Source: Azospirillum sp.
GTDB lineage: Bacteria > Pseudomonadota > Alphaproteobacteria > Azospirillales > Azospirillaceae
DNA length: 64,000 bases
Assembly: GCA_016124535.1 (NCBI GenBank)
Contig: WGNK01000003.1
Location: forward strand, 40,001-104,000
Reading direction: 5' to 3'
This document shows positions 44,537 to 54,147 of this stretch, one piece after another; position 1 is the stretch's first letter, and each line of letters opens with the position of its first letter. Both the position numbers and the translations under genes were made by a program. The notes under the pieces are model-generated. The model was not told the origin of the DNA and made no database searches. It saw only the letters and a list, made by a program, of their open reading frames with translations.

Positions 44537-45319
44537 ATGCTTCGGAACATCCGAGCTCTGGCAGTGGTTGGCGTCTTCGCAATGCTTGCAGCGGCCCTGC
44601 CTGCACGGGCGGAAGAGGACCCGCTTGAGCATTTCAACAAAATGATGTTCGATTTTAATGCGCGGTATTACAGCTCGACCGCTGGAGACGTGACCAAGAC
44701 GATTTCCGAATACGTTCCCGTCGAAGTCCGCCAGAGTATCGGTAATTTTTTCGCCAATCTGGGCGAGCCGATCGTGGTGCTGAGCAGTCTGGCCAGCGGC
44801 GAATACGACAATGCCAAGCTGGCGGCACGCCGCTTTGCCGTCAATTCGATTTACGGCATCGGCGGCCTCTATGACAAGGCCAGCCAGTTCGGGATCAGGA
44901 GCGCACCCAAGGATCTGGGCCAGGTGTTGTGCGCCTATGGCGTCCCGGACGGCCCTTACCTGGTGCTGCCGTTTTATGGCCCGGCGACCGTGACCGATTT
45001 CGTCGGTACCATGATGCCGGTGATGGCCGGCTATGTCGCGTTCGGCGAAGCGTTCTGGGCCTACCGGGCCAGCAGCCAGGTCGCCACCATCATCGAGGAC
45101 CAGCCCGAGACCGAGACCGGCGAACACGGCGCCGCCGAACACGGCAACGACTACGCCGCGCTCAAGGCGCGCTATTATCGCGGCCGAACCCAGGTCTGCC
45201 GGGCGGTCGGCAAGGCGCCGACCCAGACCGCGTCACTGGCACCGGCCGACAGCCCGGTTGCCAGGACGGAGCTGGTGGTTGAAAATGCCAGCGTCAACAT
45301 CGGCGACGTGACGCGTTAG
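44537..45319 (+). CDS. mlaA: Outer-membrane lipid asymmetry protein MlaA/VacJ family
   Basis: A 260-residue protein with family motifs DPLEHFNKMMFDFN near residue 27, RRFAVNSIYGIGGLYDKA and DLGQVLCAYGVPDGPYLVLPFYGP. MlaA removes misplaced phospholipid from the outer leaflet of the outer membrane. The signal peptide ends LPARA before EEDP and has no lipobox Cys, so this member is not predicted to be a lipoprotein. ATG 44537 is preferred over an in-frame TTG at 44519. The C-terminal ~60 residues are polar and probably disordered. Other mla genes are not in the window. Confidence 0.9.
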   Translation: MLRNIRALAVVGVFAMLAAALPARAEEDPLEHFNKMMFDFNARYYSSTAGDVTKTISEYVPVEVRQSIGNFFANLGEPIVVLSSLASGEYDNAKLAARRFAVNSIYGIGGLYDKASQFGIRSAPKDLGQVLCAYGVPDGPYLVLPFYGPATVTDFVGTMMPVMAGYVAFGEAFWAYRASSQVATIIEDQPETETGEHGAAEHGNDYAALKARYYRGRTQVCRAVGKAPTQTASLAPADSPVARTELVVENASVNIGDVTR

Positions 45320-45485
45320 CGCTCCGATTCCGGCGGAACGTCCTCACCCCATCGGGTCGGGACACGGACTTTCCCTGAATCGCGTCGCCTGACCGCGGCA
45401 TGGTCCTTCGCGACAAAGCATCGGGTTCAAAATCCGGGCGCTGCCGTGGACTTGGCGCAGCCGTCCCATCGCCGGATATTCCGCA

Positions 45486-46160
45486 TCATTGCGGAGCCAG
45501 GGCCGCCGCCGGGAAGCCGTGCAACCGGTCACGGGCCATCAGCAGAATCGCCAGCCCGGCACCGAACAGGCCGCGAAGCGCCGGGTCGAGCACGCTGAGG
45601 CCGCCGGTATAGGCGCCGAACGCCGGTAAGATCAGCCGAGCCCCATCCCCGGCGAAGCAGCGGCCGCGGATCCGCCGCGCGCGGGTCCGGACCACGGCGA
45701 TCGGGTGGAAATGCCCGGAGACCTCGCCGACCGCCGCCGGCTCCGCCTGATGGCGAAAGCACAGGCCGCCGGTCGTCACGGCCGCCTCGACCCGGCCGCC
45801 CCACCGGTCGGGCGGGGCCGGGTCGTGGTTGCCGGTCACCCAGAGCCAGTCATGACTGCGGACCAGCCCGGCGAGACGCTCGGCATCCGGGTCAGCCATG
45901 CGCTCGCCGGCCCCGCCGTCATGAAAGCTGTCGCCAAGGCAGACCACCCGCCGCGGGCGATGGCGCAGCAGGACCGCGGCCAGGCGGTCGAGGGTGGCTC
46001 TGGTATCGTAAGGCGGCAGCAGGCGGCCGCGCGCGGCAAAGCCCGAGCCCTTCTCAAGATGGAGATCGGCCACCACCAACAGGTCGCATTCGGGCCAGAC
46101 CAGGGCGCCCGACGGGTCGGCAAACACGGTGGCGCCGTTGACGCGCAGGCTGGTGACCAT
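45486..46160 (-). CDS. pdeM: Ligase-associated metallophosphoesterase PdeM
   Basis: A 224-residue calcineurin-like enzyme with its metal ligands in order: VADLHLEKGS, CLGDSFHDGG, VTGNHDP and VSGHFHP. This layout matches PdeM, which is normally encoded with a DNA ligase, an Lhr-type helicase and an exonuclease in a DNA-damage gene set. None of those partners is seen here; instead it lies 18 bases after a thiolase gene on the same strand. Confidence 0.85.
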   Translation of the reverse strand: MVTSLRVNGATVFADPSGALVWPECDLLVVADLHLEKGSGFAARGRLLPPYDTRATLDRLAAVLLRHRPRRVVCLGDSFHDGGAGERMADPDAERLAGLVRSHDWLWVTGNHDPAPPDRWGGRVEAAVTTGGLCFRHQAEPAAVGEVSGHFHPIAVVRTRARRIRGRCFAGDGARLILPAFGAYTGGLSVLDPALRGLFGAGLAILLMARDRLHGFPAAALAPQ

Positions 46161-46178
46161 CGCGACGTCCCGCGGGCG

Positions 46179-47378
46179 TTACGGATCCCACCGTTCGACC
46201 GCCAGGGCGGTGGCTTCGCCGCCGCCGATACACAGCGCAGCGACCCCCCGCCGCAGTCGGTATTTCTCCAACGCGGCGAGCAGGGTCACCACGATGCGTG
46301 CACCCGACGCCCCGATCGGGTGGCCCAGCGAACAGGCTCCGCCGTGGATATTGACCCGGTCATGGGCGAGGCCGAGATCGCGCATCGCCGCCATCGCCAC
46401 GACGGCAAAGGCTTCGTTGACCTCGAAGAGTTCGACCTCGTCTGCCGCCCAGCCGACCCGTCCCAGCAGCTTGGTGATCGCGCCGACCGGGGCGGTGGTG
46501 AAGGTCTCCGGGGTCTGGCTATGGGTGGCATGGCCGCGGATCACCGCCAGAGGTCTCAGCCCACGGCGGTCGGCGGTCGAGCGCCGCATCAGCACCAGCG
46601 CGGCAGCGCCGTCGGAAATCGAACTGGAATTGGCCGGGGTCACCGTACCGTCGCGCCGGAACGCCGGCTTCAGGGTCGGAATTTTTTCCGGCTGGGCCTT
46701 GCCCGGCTGCTCGTCTTCGGTGATGTCCAGGGTGGTCTTGCCGGACCTGACCGTGACCGGCACCACCTCCGCGGCAAAACTGCCGTCGGCGAGCGCCAGC
46801 TTTGACCGCCGCAGCGATTCCAGAGCATAGGCATCCTGGGCCTGGCGGGTAAACTGGTAGGCCTCGGCACAATCCTCGGCGAAGGTCCCCATCAACCGAC
46901 CGCGGTTGTCGGCGTCGTAGGCATCCTCAAGACCATCAAGGAACATATGGTCCAGGACCCTGCCGTGGCCCAGGCGATAGCCGGCGCGGGCACGGTCGAG
47001 CAGGTATGGGGCGTTGGACATGCTCTCCATGCCGCCGGCAATCACGATACCGGCGCTGCCGGCGCGGATCAGGTCGTGACCCAGCATGGTCGCCTTCATG
47101 CCCGAGCCGCACACCTTGTTGACCGTGGTGCAGCCCGTGGCGACCGGAAGCCCGGCCCGCAAACTCGCCTGGCGGGCCGGCGCCTGGCCGACTCCGGCCG
47201 GTAGCACGCAGCCCATCAGCACCTCGTCGACGTCTTCGGCAGCGATACCGGCGCGGGTCAGCCCCGCCTTGATCGCTACCGCGCCCAATTCCGGCGCCGA
47301 CACCGCGGCCAGGGCGCCCAGAAAGCCGCCGATCGGCGTGCGCGCCGCTCCGACGATGACGATCGGATCATCGCTCAT
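46179..47378 (-). CDS. Acetyl-CoA acetyltransferase (thiolase)
   Basis: A 399-residue thiolase. The active-site Cys is C90 in TTVNKVCGSGMKA; the His is in GGACSLGHPIGASGAR; the second Cys is in CIGGGEATALAVE. It condenses two acetyl-CoA or performs the reverse, in polyhydroxybutyrate or ketone metabolism, or in degradation. ATG 47378 follows a GGGGGA ribosome site and is better than the TTG six bases before. No phaB or phaC lies nearby. Confidence 0.93.
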   Translation of the reverse strand: MSDDPIVIVGAARTPIGGFLGALAAVSAPELGAVAIKAGLTRAGIAAEDVDEVLMGCVLPAGVGQAPARQASLRAGLPVATGCTTVNKVCGSGMKATMLGHDLIRAGSAGIVIAGGMESMSNAPYLLDRARAGYRLGHGRVLDHMFLDGLEDAYDADNRGRLMGTFAEDCAEAYQFTRQAQDAYALESLRRSKLALADGSFAAEVVPVTVRSGKTTLDITEDEQPGKAQPEKIPTLKPAFRRDGTVTPANSSSISDGAAALVLMRRSTADRRGLRPLAVIRGHATHSQTPETFTTAPVGAITKLLGRVGWAADEVELFEVNEAFAVVAMAAMRDLGLAHDRVNIHGGACSLGHPIGASGARIVVTLLAALEKYRLRRGVAALCIGGGEATALAVERWDP

Positions 47379-47513
47379 GGCCAAGTCCCCCCTTGCCCGT
47401 CATGCCGGTGTTGCCCACCGCTTTTCGGGCGCCAGTTTCGCAAATTGCCGGCGGCGCCCGCGATGGCGTGTCAGTCTAACAGACTGGCGGCCGATCGCCG
47501 CAGGAGAAGCATC

Positions 47514-50500
47514 TCACTCCGCCGGCATCGCCCCGGCCTCGACCAGTTCCGGATTGGCCTGCTTGCGGCCGAGATAGCTGTAGACCATCGGCACCACGAA
47601 CAGCGTCAGGAAGGTGCCCGAAATCATGCCGCCGACGATCACCGCGCCGATCGCCTGCCGGCTTTCGGCACCCGCACCCTCTGCCAAGGCCAAGGGTACC
47701 GCACCAAGGCAGGTCGAGGCCGCGGTCATCAGGATCGGGCGCAGCCGCAAGGCCGAGGCCTCGACCACCGCGTCGCGCACGCTGCGGCCGGCGTGCTGGA
47801 GCTGGTTGGCGAATTCGACCACCATGATGCCGTTCTTGGTCACCAGGCCGACCAGGGTGATCAGGCCAATCTGGCTATAGACGTTGAGCGAGGCGCCGGC
47901 CAAATGCAGGGCAAGCAGCGCCCCGGTCATCGACAGCGGCACCGTCAGCAAGATGATAAATGGATCGACGAAACTCTCGAACTGGGCGGCCAGCACCAGG
48001 TAGATGCAGACCAGCGCCATCAGGAAGGTGGCATAGATGCCGGCCGAAGCCTCCTTGAATTCGCGCGATTCACCGTCGTAATCGATCAGTGCCGCGGTGT
48101 TGAGCGCCTTCTCGGCGGTTGCCTCCAGGAATTCGAGCGCCTCGCCCAGGGCATAGCCGGGCGCCAGCGAGGCGGTGATCGTCACCGAACGCAGCTTGTT
48201 GAAGTGGTTGAGCTCGCGGGGCGCCACCCGTTCCTCGATATGAACCAGATTGGCCAGCGATACCATGCGGCCATCACCGGCCCGGACATAGATCGCCGCG
48301 ATGTGATCGGGGTTGGTGCGTTCATCGTCCGCGACCTGGACCACCACGTCATATTGCTTGCCATTGCGCTTGAACCGGGTGACCTGACGGCCGCCGAGCA
48401 GAGTTTCCAGCGTCCGCCCGACCGCCTCGACCTCGACCCCGATATCGGCCGCCTTGTCGCGGTCCAGCGTGATGCGCAGCTCGGGCTTGTTCAGCTTGAG
48501 ATCGCTGTCGAGGCTGAGCAGGCCCGGGTTCTTGTAGGCCTCGGCCATGATCCGGCCGAGCATGGTCTGCAACTCGGAATAGGGCAGCGAGGTCTGGATC
48601 ACGAAATTGACCGGCTTGGCGATGGCGCGCTGGCCCAGCGAGGGCGGGTTGGAAGCAAACGCCAGCACGCCGGGGATCGAAAACAGCTTGGGCGCCAGTT
48701 CCTTGGCAATCTGCTGCGACGACACCGTGCGCTCGCTCCAGTCATAGGGACGGATGAAGCTGATCGCCTGGTTGACCACAGGAAACCCCAGCACCATGAA
48801 GAACTTCTCGATCACCGGCATCGCGTGGTAGAACGCCTCCATCTTGCGCGCATAGGCGTCGGTGTAGTTCAGGGTCGAGCCCTCCGGCGCGATCGCGATG
48901 CCGATGATGACGCCGCGATCCTCGATCGGCGCCAGTTCGGATTTGAGCCCGACGAACAGGTGCCAGCTCAGGCCGGCAATCGCGATGCCGAGCACCAGCA
49001 CCAGCGGCCGCGCTCGCAGCGACTGTCGGAGCAGCCAGCGATAGCCGCGGATCATGCCCTGGATCACCGCCTCGATCGCGTTGAACACCCGACCATGACT
49101 GGTATGGGGACGGAGCAGTTTCGAACACATCATCGGCGACAAGGTCAGCGCGACGAAGCCCGAGACGATCACCGCCCCCGCCAGGGTGAGCGCGAATTCG
49201 GTAAACAGGCGCCCGGTCCGGCCGGTTTGAAAGCCGATCGGGAAGAACACCACCGCCAGGGTCAAGGTCATGGCCACGATCGCGAAGCCGATCTCGCGCG
49301 ATCCGGTGAACGCCGCCTTGATCGGGGTCATGCCGTCCTCGATGTGGCGATGGACGTTTTCCAGCATGACGATGGCGTCGTCGACGACCAGGCCGATCGC
49401 CAGCACGAAGGACAGCAGGGTGAGGGTATTGACGCTGAATCCGAAGACGTACATTAGCGTGAACGCCCCGACCAGCGACACCGGAATGGTGACCATCGGG
49501 ATTACCGTCGCCCGCGCCGAGCGCAGGAACAGGAAGATCACCATGGCAACCAGAGCCATCGCTTCCAGGATGGTGTGGAACACCGCTTCGATCGAGCGCG
49601 AGATGAAGATCGAACTGTCGTAGGCGACGTTAACCTCCATGCCTTCGGGCAGATCGGCCTGGATCTTGGGCAGGATCGCCGCGACCCCCTTGGAGACATC
49701 CAGCGGATTGGCAGTGGATTGCTTGACCACGCCCAAAGCCACCGCGCTGCGGCCATTGAAGCGGGCAATCACGCGGTCGTCGCGCGCACCCAGTTCGGCT
49801 CTGCCGATATCGGCCAGCCGCACCAGATAGCCGTTGCTCTGGCGCAGGATGATGTTCTCGAATTCCTCGGGGCTGCGCAGGTCGGTCTCCGAAACCACCG
49901 TGAACTCGCGCTTGACGCTCTCGACCCGCCCGGCGGGGATTTCGACATTCTGGCGCTTGAGCGCGGCCTCGACGTCCTGGGTGGTGACGTTGTAGGCCGC
50001 CATGCGGGCGGGATCCAGCCACAGCCGCATGGCATATTTGCGCTCGCCGAAGATGCGCACATCGGCGACGCCGTTGAGGTTCTGCAGCCGGTCCTTGACG
50101 TAGCGATCGGCGTAGTCGGTGACTTCAAGTGCGGTGTGGTTGGAGCTGGAAAACGCCAGATAGATGATCGGCTGGGCGTCGGCCTCGACCTTGGCAATTA
50201 CCGGCTCGTCGATTTCGTCGGGCAGCAGGCTGCGCACCCGGCCGACCCGGTCGCGGACGTCGTTGGCCGCCTCGTCGGTTTCGCGGGTCAGGCGGAAGCG
50301 TAAGGTGATCTGGCTGCGCTCCGCGCGGCTGATCGAGCTCAGCACGTCGATGCCCTCGATCCCGGCCAGCGATTCCTCGAGCGGCTGGGTGATCTGGCTT
50401 TCGATGATCTCGGCCGACGCCCCCTTGTAGGTGGTGTCGACGGTGACCACCGGCTCGTCGATCTTGGGGTATTCGCGCACGGTCAGGCGCTGATAGCTGA

Positions 50501-50579
50501 CCAGACCGACCAACACGATGCCCAGACTCATCACCGACGCCAGAACCGGCCGGCGGATCGACAGTTCGGACAGGATCAT
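47514..50579 (-). CDS. RND efflux permease (AcrB/MexB superfamily)
   Basis: A 1021-residue inner-membrane RND pump with the usual two repeats of one plus five membrane spans and two large periplasmic loops. The proton-relay Asp pair is in LAIGLVVDDAIVMLENVHRH. The N-terminus MILSELSIRRPVLASVMSL is typical of the MdtB/MexW-like branch. It exports drugs or lipophilic compounds with its adaptor and a TolC-like channel, which is not encoded here. It begins four bases after the adaptor gene stops. Confidence 0.94.
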   Translation of the reverse strand: MILSELSIRRPVLASVMSLGIVLVGLVSYQRLTVREYPKIDEPVVTVDTTYKGASAEIIESQITQPLEESLAGIEGIDVLSSISRAERSQITLRFRLTRETDEAANDVRDRVGRVRSLLPDEIDEPVIAKVEADAQPIIYLAFSSSNHTALEVTDYADRYVKDRLQNLNGVADVRIFGERKYAMRLWLDPARMAAYNVTTQDVEAALKRQNVEIPAGRVESVKREFTVVSETDLRSPEEFENIILRQSNGYLVRLADIGRAELGARDDRVIARFNGRSAVALGVVKQSTANPLDVSKGVAAILPKIQADLPEGMEVNVAYDSSIFISRSIEAVFHTILEAMALVAMVIFLFLRSARATVIPMVTIPVSLVGAFTLMYVFGFSVNTLTLLSFVLAIGLVVDDAIVMLENVHRHIEDGMTPIKAAFTGSREIGFAIVAMTLTLAVVFFPIGFQTGRTGRLFTEFALTLAGAVIVSGFVALTLSPMMCSKLLRPHTSHGRVFNAIEAVIQGMIRGYRWLLRQSLRARPLVLVLGIAIAGLSWHLFVGLKSELAPIEDRGVIIGIAIAPEGSTLNYTDAYARKMEAFYHAMPVIEKFFMVLGFPVVNQAISFIRPYDWSERTVSSQQIAKELAPKLFSIPGVLAFASNPPSLGQRAIAKPVNFVIQTSLPYSELQTMLGRIMAEAYKNPGLLSLDSDLKLNKPELRITLDRDKAADIGVEVEAVGRTLETLLGGRQVTRFKRNGKQYDVVVQVADDERTNPDHIAAIYVRAGDGRMVSLANLVHIEERVAPRELNHFNKLRSVTITASLAPGYALGEALEFLEATAEKALNTAALIDYDGESREFKEASAGIYATFLMALVCIYLVLAAQFESFVDPFIILLTVPLSMTGALLALHLAGASLNVYSQIGLITLVGLVTKNGIMVVEFANQLQHAGRSVRDAVVEASALRLRPILMTAASTCLGAVPLALAEGAGAESRQAIGAVIVGGMISGTFLTLFVVPMVYSYLGRKQANPELVEAGAMPAE

Positions 50580-50583
50580 GGCA

Positions 50584-51729
50584 TCAGCCTCCGGCCTGGG
50601 CCGGGCCGATCACCGAGACCGCCATGCCGTTGCGAATCTTGATCTGGCCCGAGGTGATGACGACGTCGTCGGGCTTCAGCCCCTGGGTGATCTCGACCAT
50701 CGCCTCGCGGCGGGCGCCGACCGAAACCTTGGTCTGAGTCGCCTTGCCATCGACCACCGCGAAGACGAACTGGTCGCGGCCGAACGCAAACAACGCCTGC
50801 TCGGGCACCAGCACCGCCTTCGGTCGCTCGGTCAGGTTGAGGGTGATCCGGGCAAACAGCCCTGGCCGCAGGATCAGGTCGTGGTTCTCGACTCGCGCCC
50901 GCACCGACAGGCTGCGTCCATTGACATCGATCAACGGGTCGATCGCGAAGACCTCGCCGGCGAAGCTGCGGTCCGGCACGGCATCGACCGCCAGGGTCAG
51001 GCTCTGTCCCGGCTTGACCGCGGTCACGAAGGCCTCGGGCACCCGGAAATCCAGCTTCAAACTGTCGATCGCCTCCAGGTTGACCAGATCCTGCCCCTCC
51101 TTGACATAATCGCCGACGCTGAACCGGCGCAATCCGACCACGCCATCGAACGGCGCGTTGAGCGTGAGCTTCTCCAGGCGAACCTGGGCCAGAGTCGCCT
51201 CGGCGCGGTCGACCAGGAGCTTCGACTGGGTCTGATCACGGGTGCGCAGCGAGCCGGAGCCCTGACGGTAGAGTTCCTCGGCGCGCTGGTATTCAGCCTC
51301 GCTCAAGGTCAGCGTCGCCTTCATCTCAATCAGGATCGCCCGCGGCACCGCGTCATCGAGGCGGACCAGCGGCTGACCCTTGGTCACCCGCTGGCCTTCG
51401 GTGAAGAGAATTTCGACCACCCGTCCAGCGACTTCCGGGCGCAACACCACCGATTCCGACGACAGCAGCGACCCCACCGCGGTGATCCGGCGCGCCACCG
51501 GCCCGATGGTGACCGGAGCGGCTTCGACCGGCATGGCGAAACCGGCGGCCGGCGACGCTCCGGGCGGCGGTTTGGCACCATCTGCGGGTTTGGCACCAAT
51601 CCCGGTCCAGGTCGCGACCGTGGCCATGACGGTATCGAGAGTTCCAGGATAGCCGCGCAGATACCACCACCCACCACCGGCCGCGGCGGCCAGCGCCAGA
51701 AGCGCCAGGAGACGCACGAAGATCCTCAT
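50584..51729 (-). CDS. RND efflux periplasmic adaptor (membrane fusion protein)
   Basis: A 381-residue HlyD/AcrA-type adaptor with an N-terminal signal-anchor (residues ~4-23). It has a lipoyl/barrel-sandwich domain (VAGRVVEILFTEGQRVTKGQPLVRLD; LNAPFDGVVGLRRFSVGDYVKEGQDLV), an alpha-hairpin between the halves and a C-terminal beta-barrel region. ATG 51729 follows GAGGGA; the frame is open further upstream but reads low-quality sequence. It forms an operon with the pump that follows. Confidence 0.92.
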   Translation of the reverse strand: MRIFVRLLALLALAAAAGGGWWYLRGYPGTLDTVMATVATWTGIGAKPADGAKPPPGASPAAGFAMPVEAAPVTIGPVARRITAVGSLLSSESVVLRPEVAGRVVEILFTEGQRVTKGQPLVRLDDAVPRAILIEMKATLTLSEAEYQRAEELYRQGSGSLRTRDQTQSKLLVDRAEATLAQVRLEKLTLNAPFDGVVGLRRFSVGDYVKEGQDLVNLEAIDSLKLDFRVPEAFVTAVKPGQSLTLAVDAVPDRSFAGEVFAIDPLIDVNGRSLSVRARVENHDLILRPGLFARITLNLTERPKAVLVPEQALFAFGRDQFVFAVVDGKATQTKVSVGARREAMVEITQGLKPDDVVITSGQIKIRNGMAVSVIGPAQAGG

Positions 51730-52065
51730 CAATTCCCTCGACTTGGCAGAAGGTCTTTCGGGCCGGTTGCACGGCGTCGCCGACGCCGCCCGATCCTCGA
51801 TGGCGCGCAGCGCAGCCCTGGGGCAGACGTCGCGGGGCCATTCGGATGTCGCAAAAAGGGGCACCACCCCGACCAGGAGCAGCGCCCTCGTTGCATTAGC
51901 GATATTATGCGGAGGCAGGGAGAACAAGTCGAGATCATGGACGCCGGACCCGAGCATGGCAGGGTTGCGGCCCCCCTGTCGGCCCCCCCCCCTGTCGGCC
52001 CCCTGCCAGCCAATGGTCGATCGGCCACCGCCGCGGCGCCACCGTTAGCCGACCGGACGGGTGGG
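51730..52065. other. Gap upstream of the efflux operon with C-rich direct repeats
   Basis: A 336-base gap between the penicillin-binding protein stop and the adaptor start, both on the minus strand. It should hold the efflux promoter. Near 51968-52008 a CCCCTGTCGGCCCC-like unit is repeated two to three times with varying C-run length. No repressor gene is adjacent, and I see no clear operator. Confidence 0.5.
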
Positions 52066-54147
52066 TCAGCGGCCGCCGGTCAGCCGCTCGATCAAGCCCT
52101 CCAACGCGCCGGCACCGGAGATGGCGAGCGTCGGAGAAGGCGCCGATGGCCCGCTCGACGAGACCGGACCATCGGGCAAGGGCGCGCTTTGGGCCAGCGC
52201 CGACAGCGGCCGGACCGGCAGGCCGGCATGGGCGACGGTCATGAAATCGTGCCACAGCTTGGCCGGCAGCATGCCGCCGGTCACCCGCTTCATCGGCGAA
52301 TTGTCATCATTGCCCAGCCAGACCCCGGTGACGTAGTCGGCGGTAAAGCCCAGAAACCAGGCATCGCGAAAATCCTGGGTGGTGCCGGTCTTGCCCGCGG
52401 CCGGGCGGTCGATCCGGGCCGCCTTGCCGGTGCCGTGATCGATCACCCCGGTCATCATCCGCACCAGCCCGGCGACCGCCCGAGGCGCCACGGCACCGCC
52501 AGAACCGGACCCCTGGCGGCGGTAGAGCAGATTGCCCTGATGGTCGCGGATTTCGGTGATGGCATAGGGTATCACCGGGTGGCCGCCATTGGCGAAGGCG
52601 GCGTAGGCGCCGGTCAGCTCGACCGGCGTAACCTCGCTGGTGCCCAGGGCCAGGCTGAGATTGCGCACCAGTGGTGCGGTGATGCCGAGCCGCAACGCCA
52701 GGTCCCGGACATGGTCGAGCCCGGCGCGCTCCAGCACCCGGATCGCACAGGTATTGACCGAGTGCGCAAGGGCTTCGGCGAGCGGCATCGGTCCGTGAAA
52801 TTCCTTTTCGAAATTGGCCGGATGCCAGGAGCCGATCCTGATCGGCCCATCGTCGACCAGGGTTTCCGGGGTCAGACCGGAGTCCAGACCGCCCAAAAAG
52901 ACAAACGGCTTGAACGCGGATCCCGGCTGGCGCAATGCCTGGGTAGCGCGGTTGAACTGGCTGTCGTCATAGTCGCGCCCCCCGACCAGGGCGCGCACCG
53001 CGCCGTCGGGGGTAAGGGCGACCAGCGCCGCCTGGCCGGCATTGGCGGCGCGGCCGGGTCCGGCCAGCATGCCGATGATCGCGGCCTCGGCGGCGCGCTG
53101 AAGGCGCAGGTCCAGCGTGGTCCGGACGATCACATCGGGATGATCATAGCCGATGAAATCGCCGACCTGATCGGCGACCCAGTCGGCGAAATAGCGGCCG
53201 TTGCCACCAGCACCCGGCTTGCGCTTGGGCAGCGGCGGGGTTTGCCCCGACCCACGGCGTTCGGCCTCGCTGATGAAGCCGGCGTCGACCATCGCCGCCA
53301 GAACCACCTGGGCGCGCTGCGCCGCTTCGTCGGGGTTGTTGGTCGGCGAATAGCGCGACGGCGCCTTCAACAGACCGGCGATGGTCGCCGCCTCGCGCAG
53401 GCTGAGCTGGGTCGCCGATTTGCCGAAATAGGTCTGCGCCGCCGCCTCGACGCCATAGGTTCCGGCGCCGAGATAGACCCGGTTGAGATAGGCGGTGAGG
53501 ATCTGGTCCTTGCTGTAGGCACGCTCCAGCCAGAGTGCCAGCAGCGCCTCCTGAATCTTGCGTTTCAGCGTCCGTTCGGGGGTAAGAAACAGGTTCTTGG
53601 CCAGCTGCTGGGTGATTGTCGAGCCGCCCTGAACCATGCGTCGCGCGCGCAGATTGGTGACCATCGCCCGCGCCAGCCCGATCGGGTCGATACCGAAATG
53701 GCTGAAGAAGCGGCGGTCTTCGGTCGCCAGCACGGCATCGATCAGGTGGCGCGGCAAGCGTGCGGCGTCGATCACCGCACCCTGGAGATCGCCGAAGCGC
53801 TGGACGCTGGTGCCGTCGATCGCGACGATGGTGATAGCCGGACGCCGGATGTATTGGGCAACCCGGCGGATGTCGGGCAGATCGGTGGCATACCATGCCA
53901 CCAGGCACAGCGCCGCAATGCCGGCCCAGATTGCGCCAACCGCCGACCATTTGACCGCGCCGCCGAGGACTCTGCGCAGATCCCGCCAAGCCGGTCCCGG
54001 CAGCCGGTGCTGCGCGGGTTTCGGCGGGAGCCGCGGGCGCGGACCGGGCAGGGGCGCAGACGGCGAGCGCGGCGGGGCGCGTAGCGTCGCCTCGCTCGTC
54101 TTGTCCCGCGATCCGGGACGGCGGAGAGTCGCACGCTTCCTGGTCAC
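52066..54147 (-). CDS. Class A penicillin-binding protein 1A type
   Basis: A 693-residue bifunctional peptidoglycan synthase. A basic, Pro-rich cytoplasmic tail precedes one membrane span (~68-88). The glycosyltransferase domain has catalytic Glu143 in ATEDRRFFSHFGID, plus GGSTITQQLAKN and RKIQEALLALWLE. The transpeptidase domain has S410 in GSAFK, SVN at 463-465 and KTGTT from 586. It polymerises glycan strands and cross-links peptides outside the inner membrane. The C-terminus is a short Ser/Pro-rich tail. Confidence 0.93.
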   Translation of the reverse strand: MTRKRATLRRPGSRDKTSEATLRAPPRSPSAPLPGPRPRLPPKPAQHRLPGPAWRDLRRVLGGAVKWSAVGAIWAGIAALCLVAWYATDLPDIRRVAQYIRRPAITIVAIDGTSVQRFGDLQGAVIDAARLPRHLIDAVLATEDRRFFSHFGIDPIGLARAMVTNLRARRMVQGGSTITQQLAKNLFLTPERTLKRKIQEALLALWLERAYSKDQILTAYLNRVYLGAGTYGVEAAAQTYFGKSATQLSLREAATIAGLLKAPSRYSPTNNPDEAAQRAQVVLAAMVDAGFISEAERRGSGQTPPLPKRKPGAGGNGRYFADWVADQVGDFIGYDHPDVIVRTTLDLRLQRAAEAAIIGMLAGPGRAANAGQAALVALTPDGAVRALVGGRDYDDSQFNRATQALRQPGSAFKPFVFLGGLDSGLTPETLVDDGPIRIGSWHPANFEKEFHGPMPLAEALAHSVNTCAIRVLERAGLDHVRDLALRLGITAPLVRNLSLALGTSEVTPVELTGAYAAFANGGHPVIPYAITEIRDHQGNLLYRRQGSGSGGAVAPRAVAGLVRMMTGVIDHGTGKAARIDRPAAGKTGTTQDFRDAWFLGFTADYVTGVWLGNDDNSPMKRVTGGMLPAKLWHDFMTVAHAGLPVRPLSALAQSAPLPDGPVSSSGPSAPSPTLAISGAGALEGLIERLTGGR

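Noticed and set aside
45413..45447. A GGGTTCAAAATCC string resembling a tRNA T-loop.
   Set aside because: It has one base too many, and no acceptor stem, D-arm or anticodon arm fits around it.
50518..54084. A very long plus-strand open frame (over 1100 codons) opposite the efflux and penicillin-binding protein genes.
   Set aside because: It runs antisense to three well-supported genes, crosses their boundaries and has His/Arg/Gln-rich composition typical of the opposite strand of high-GC genes.
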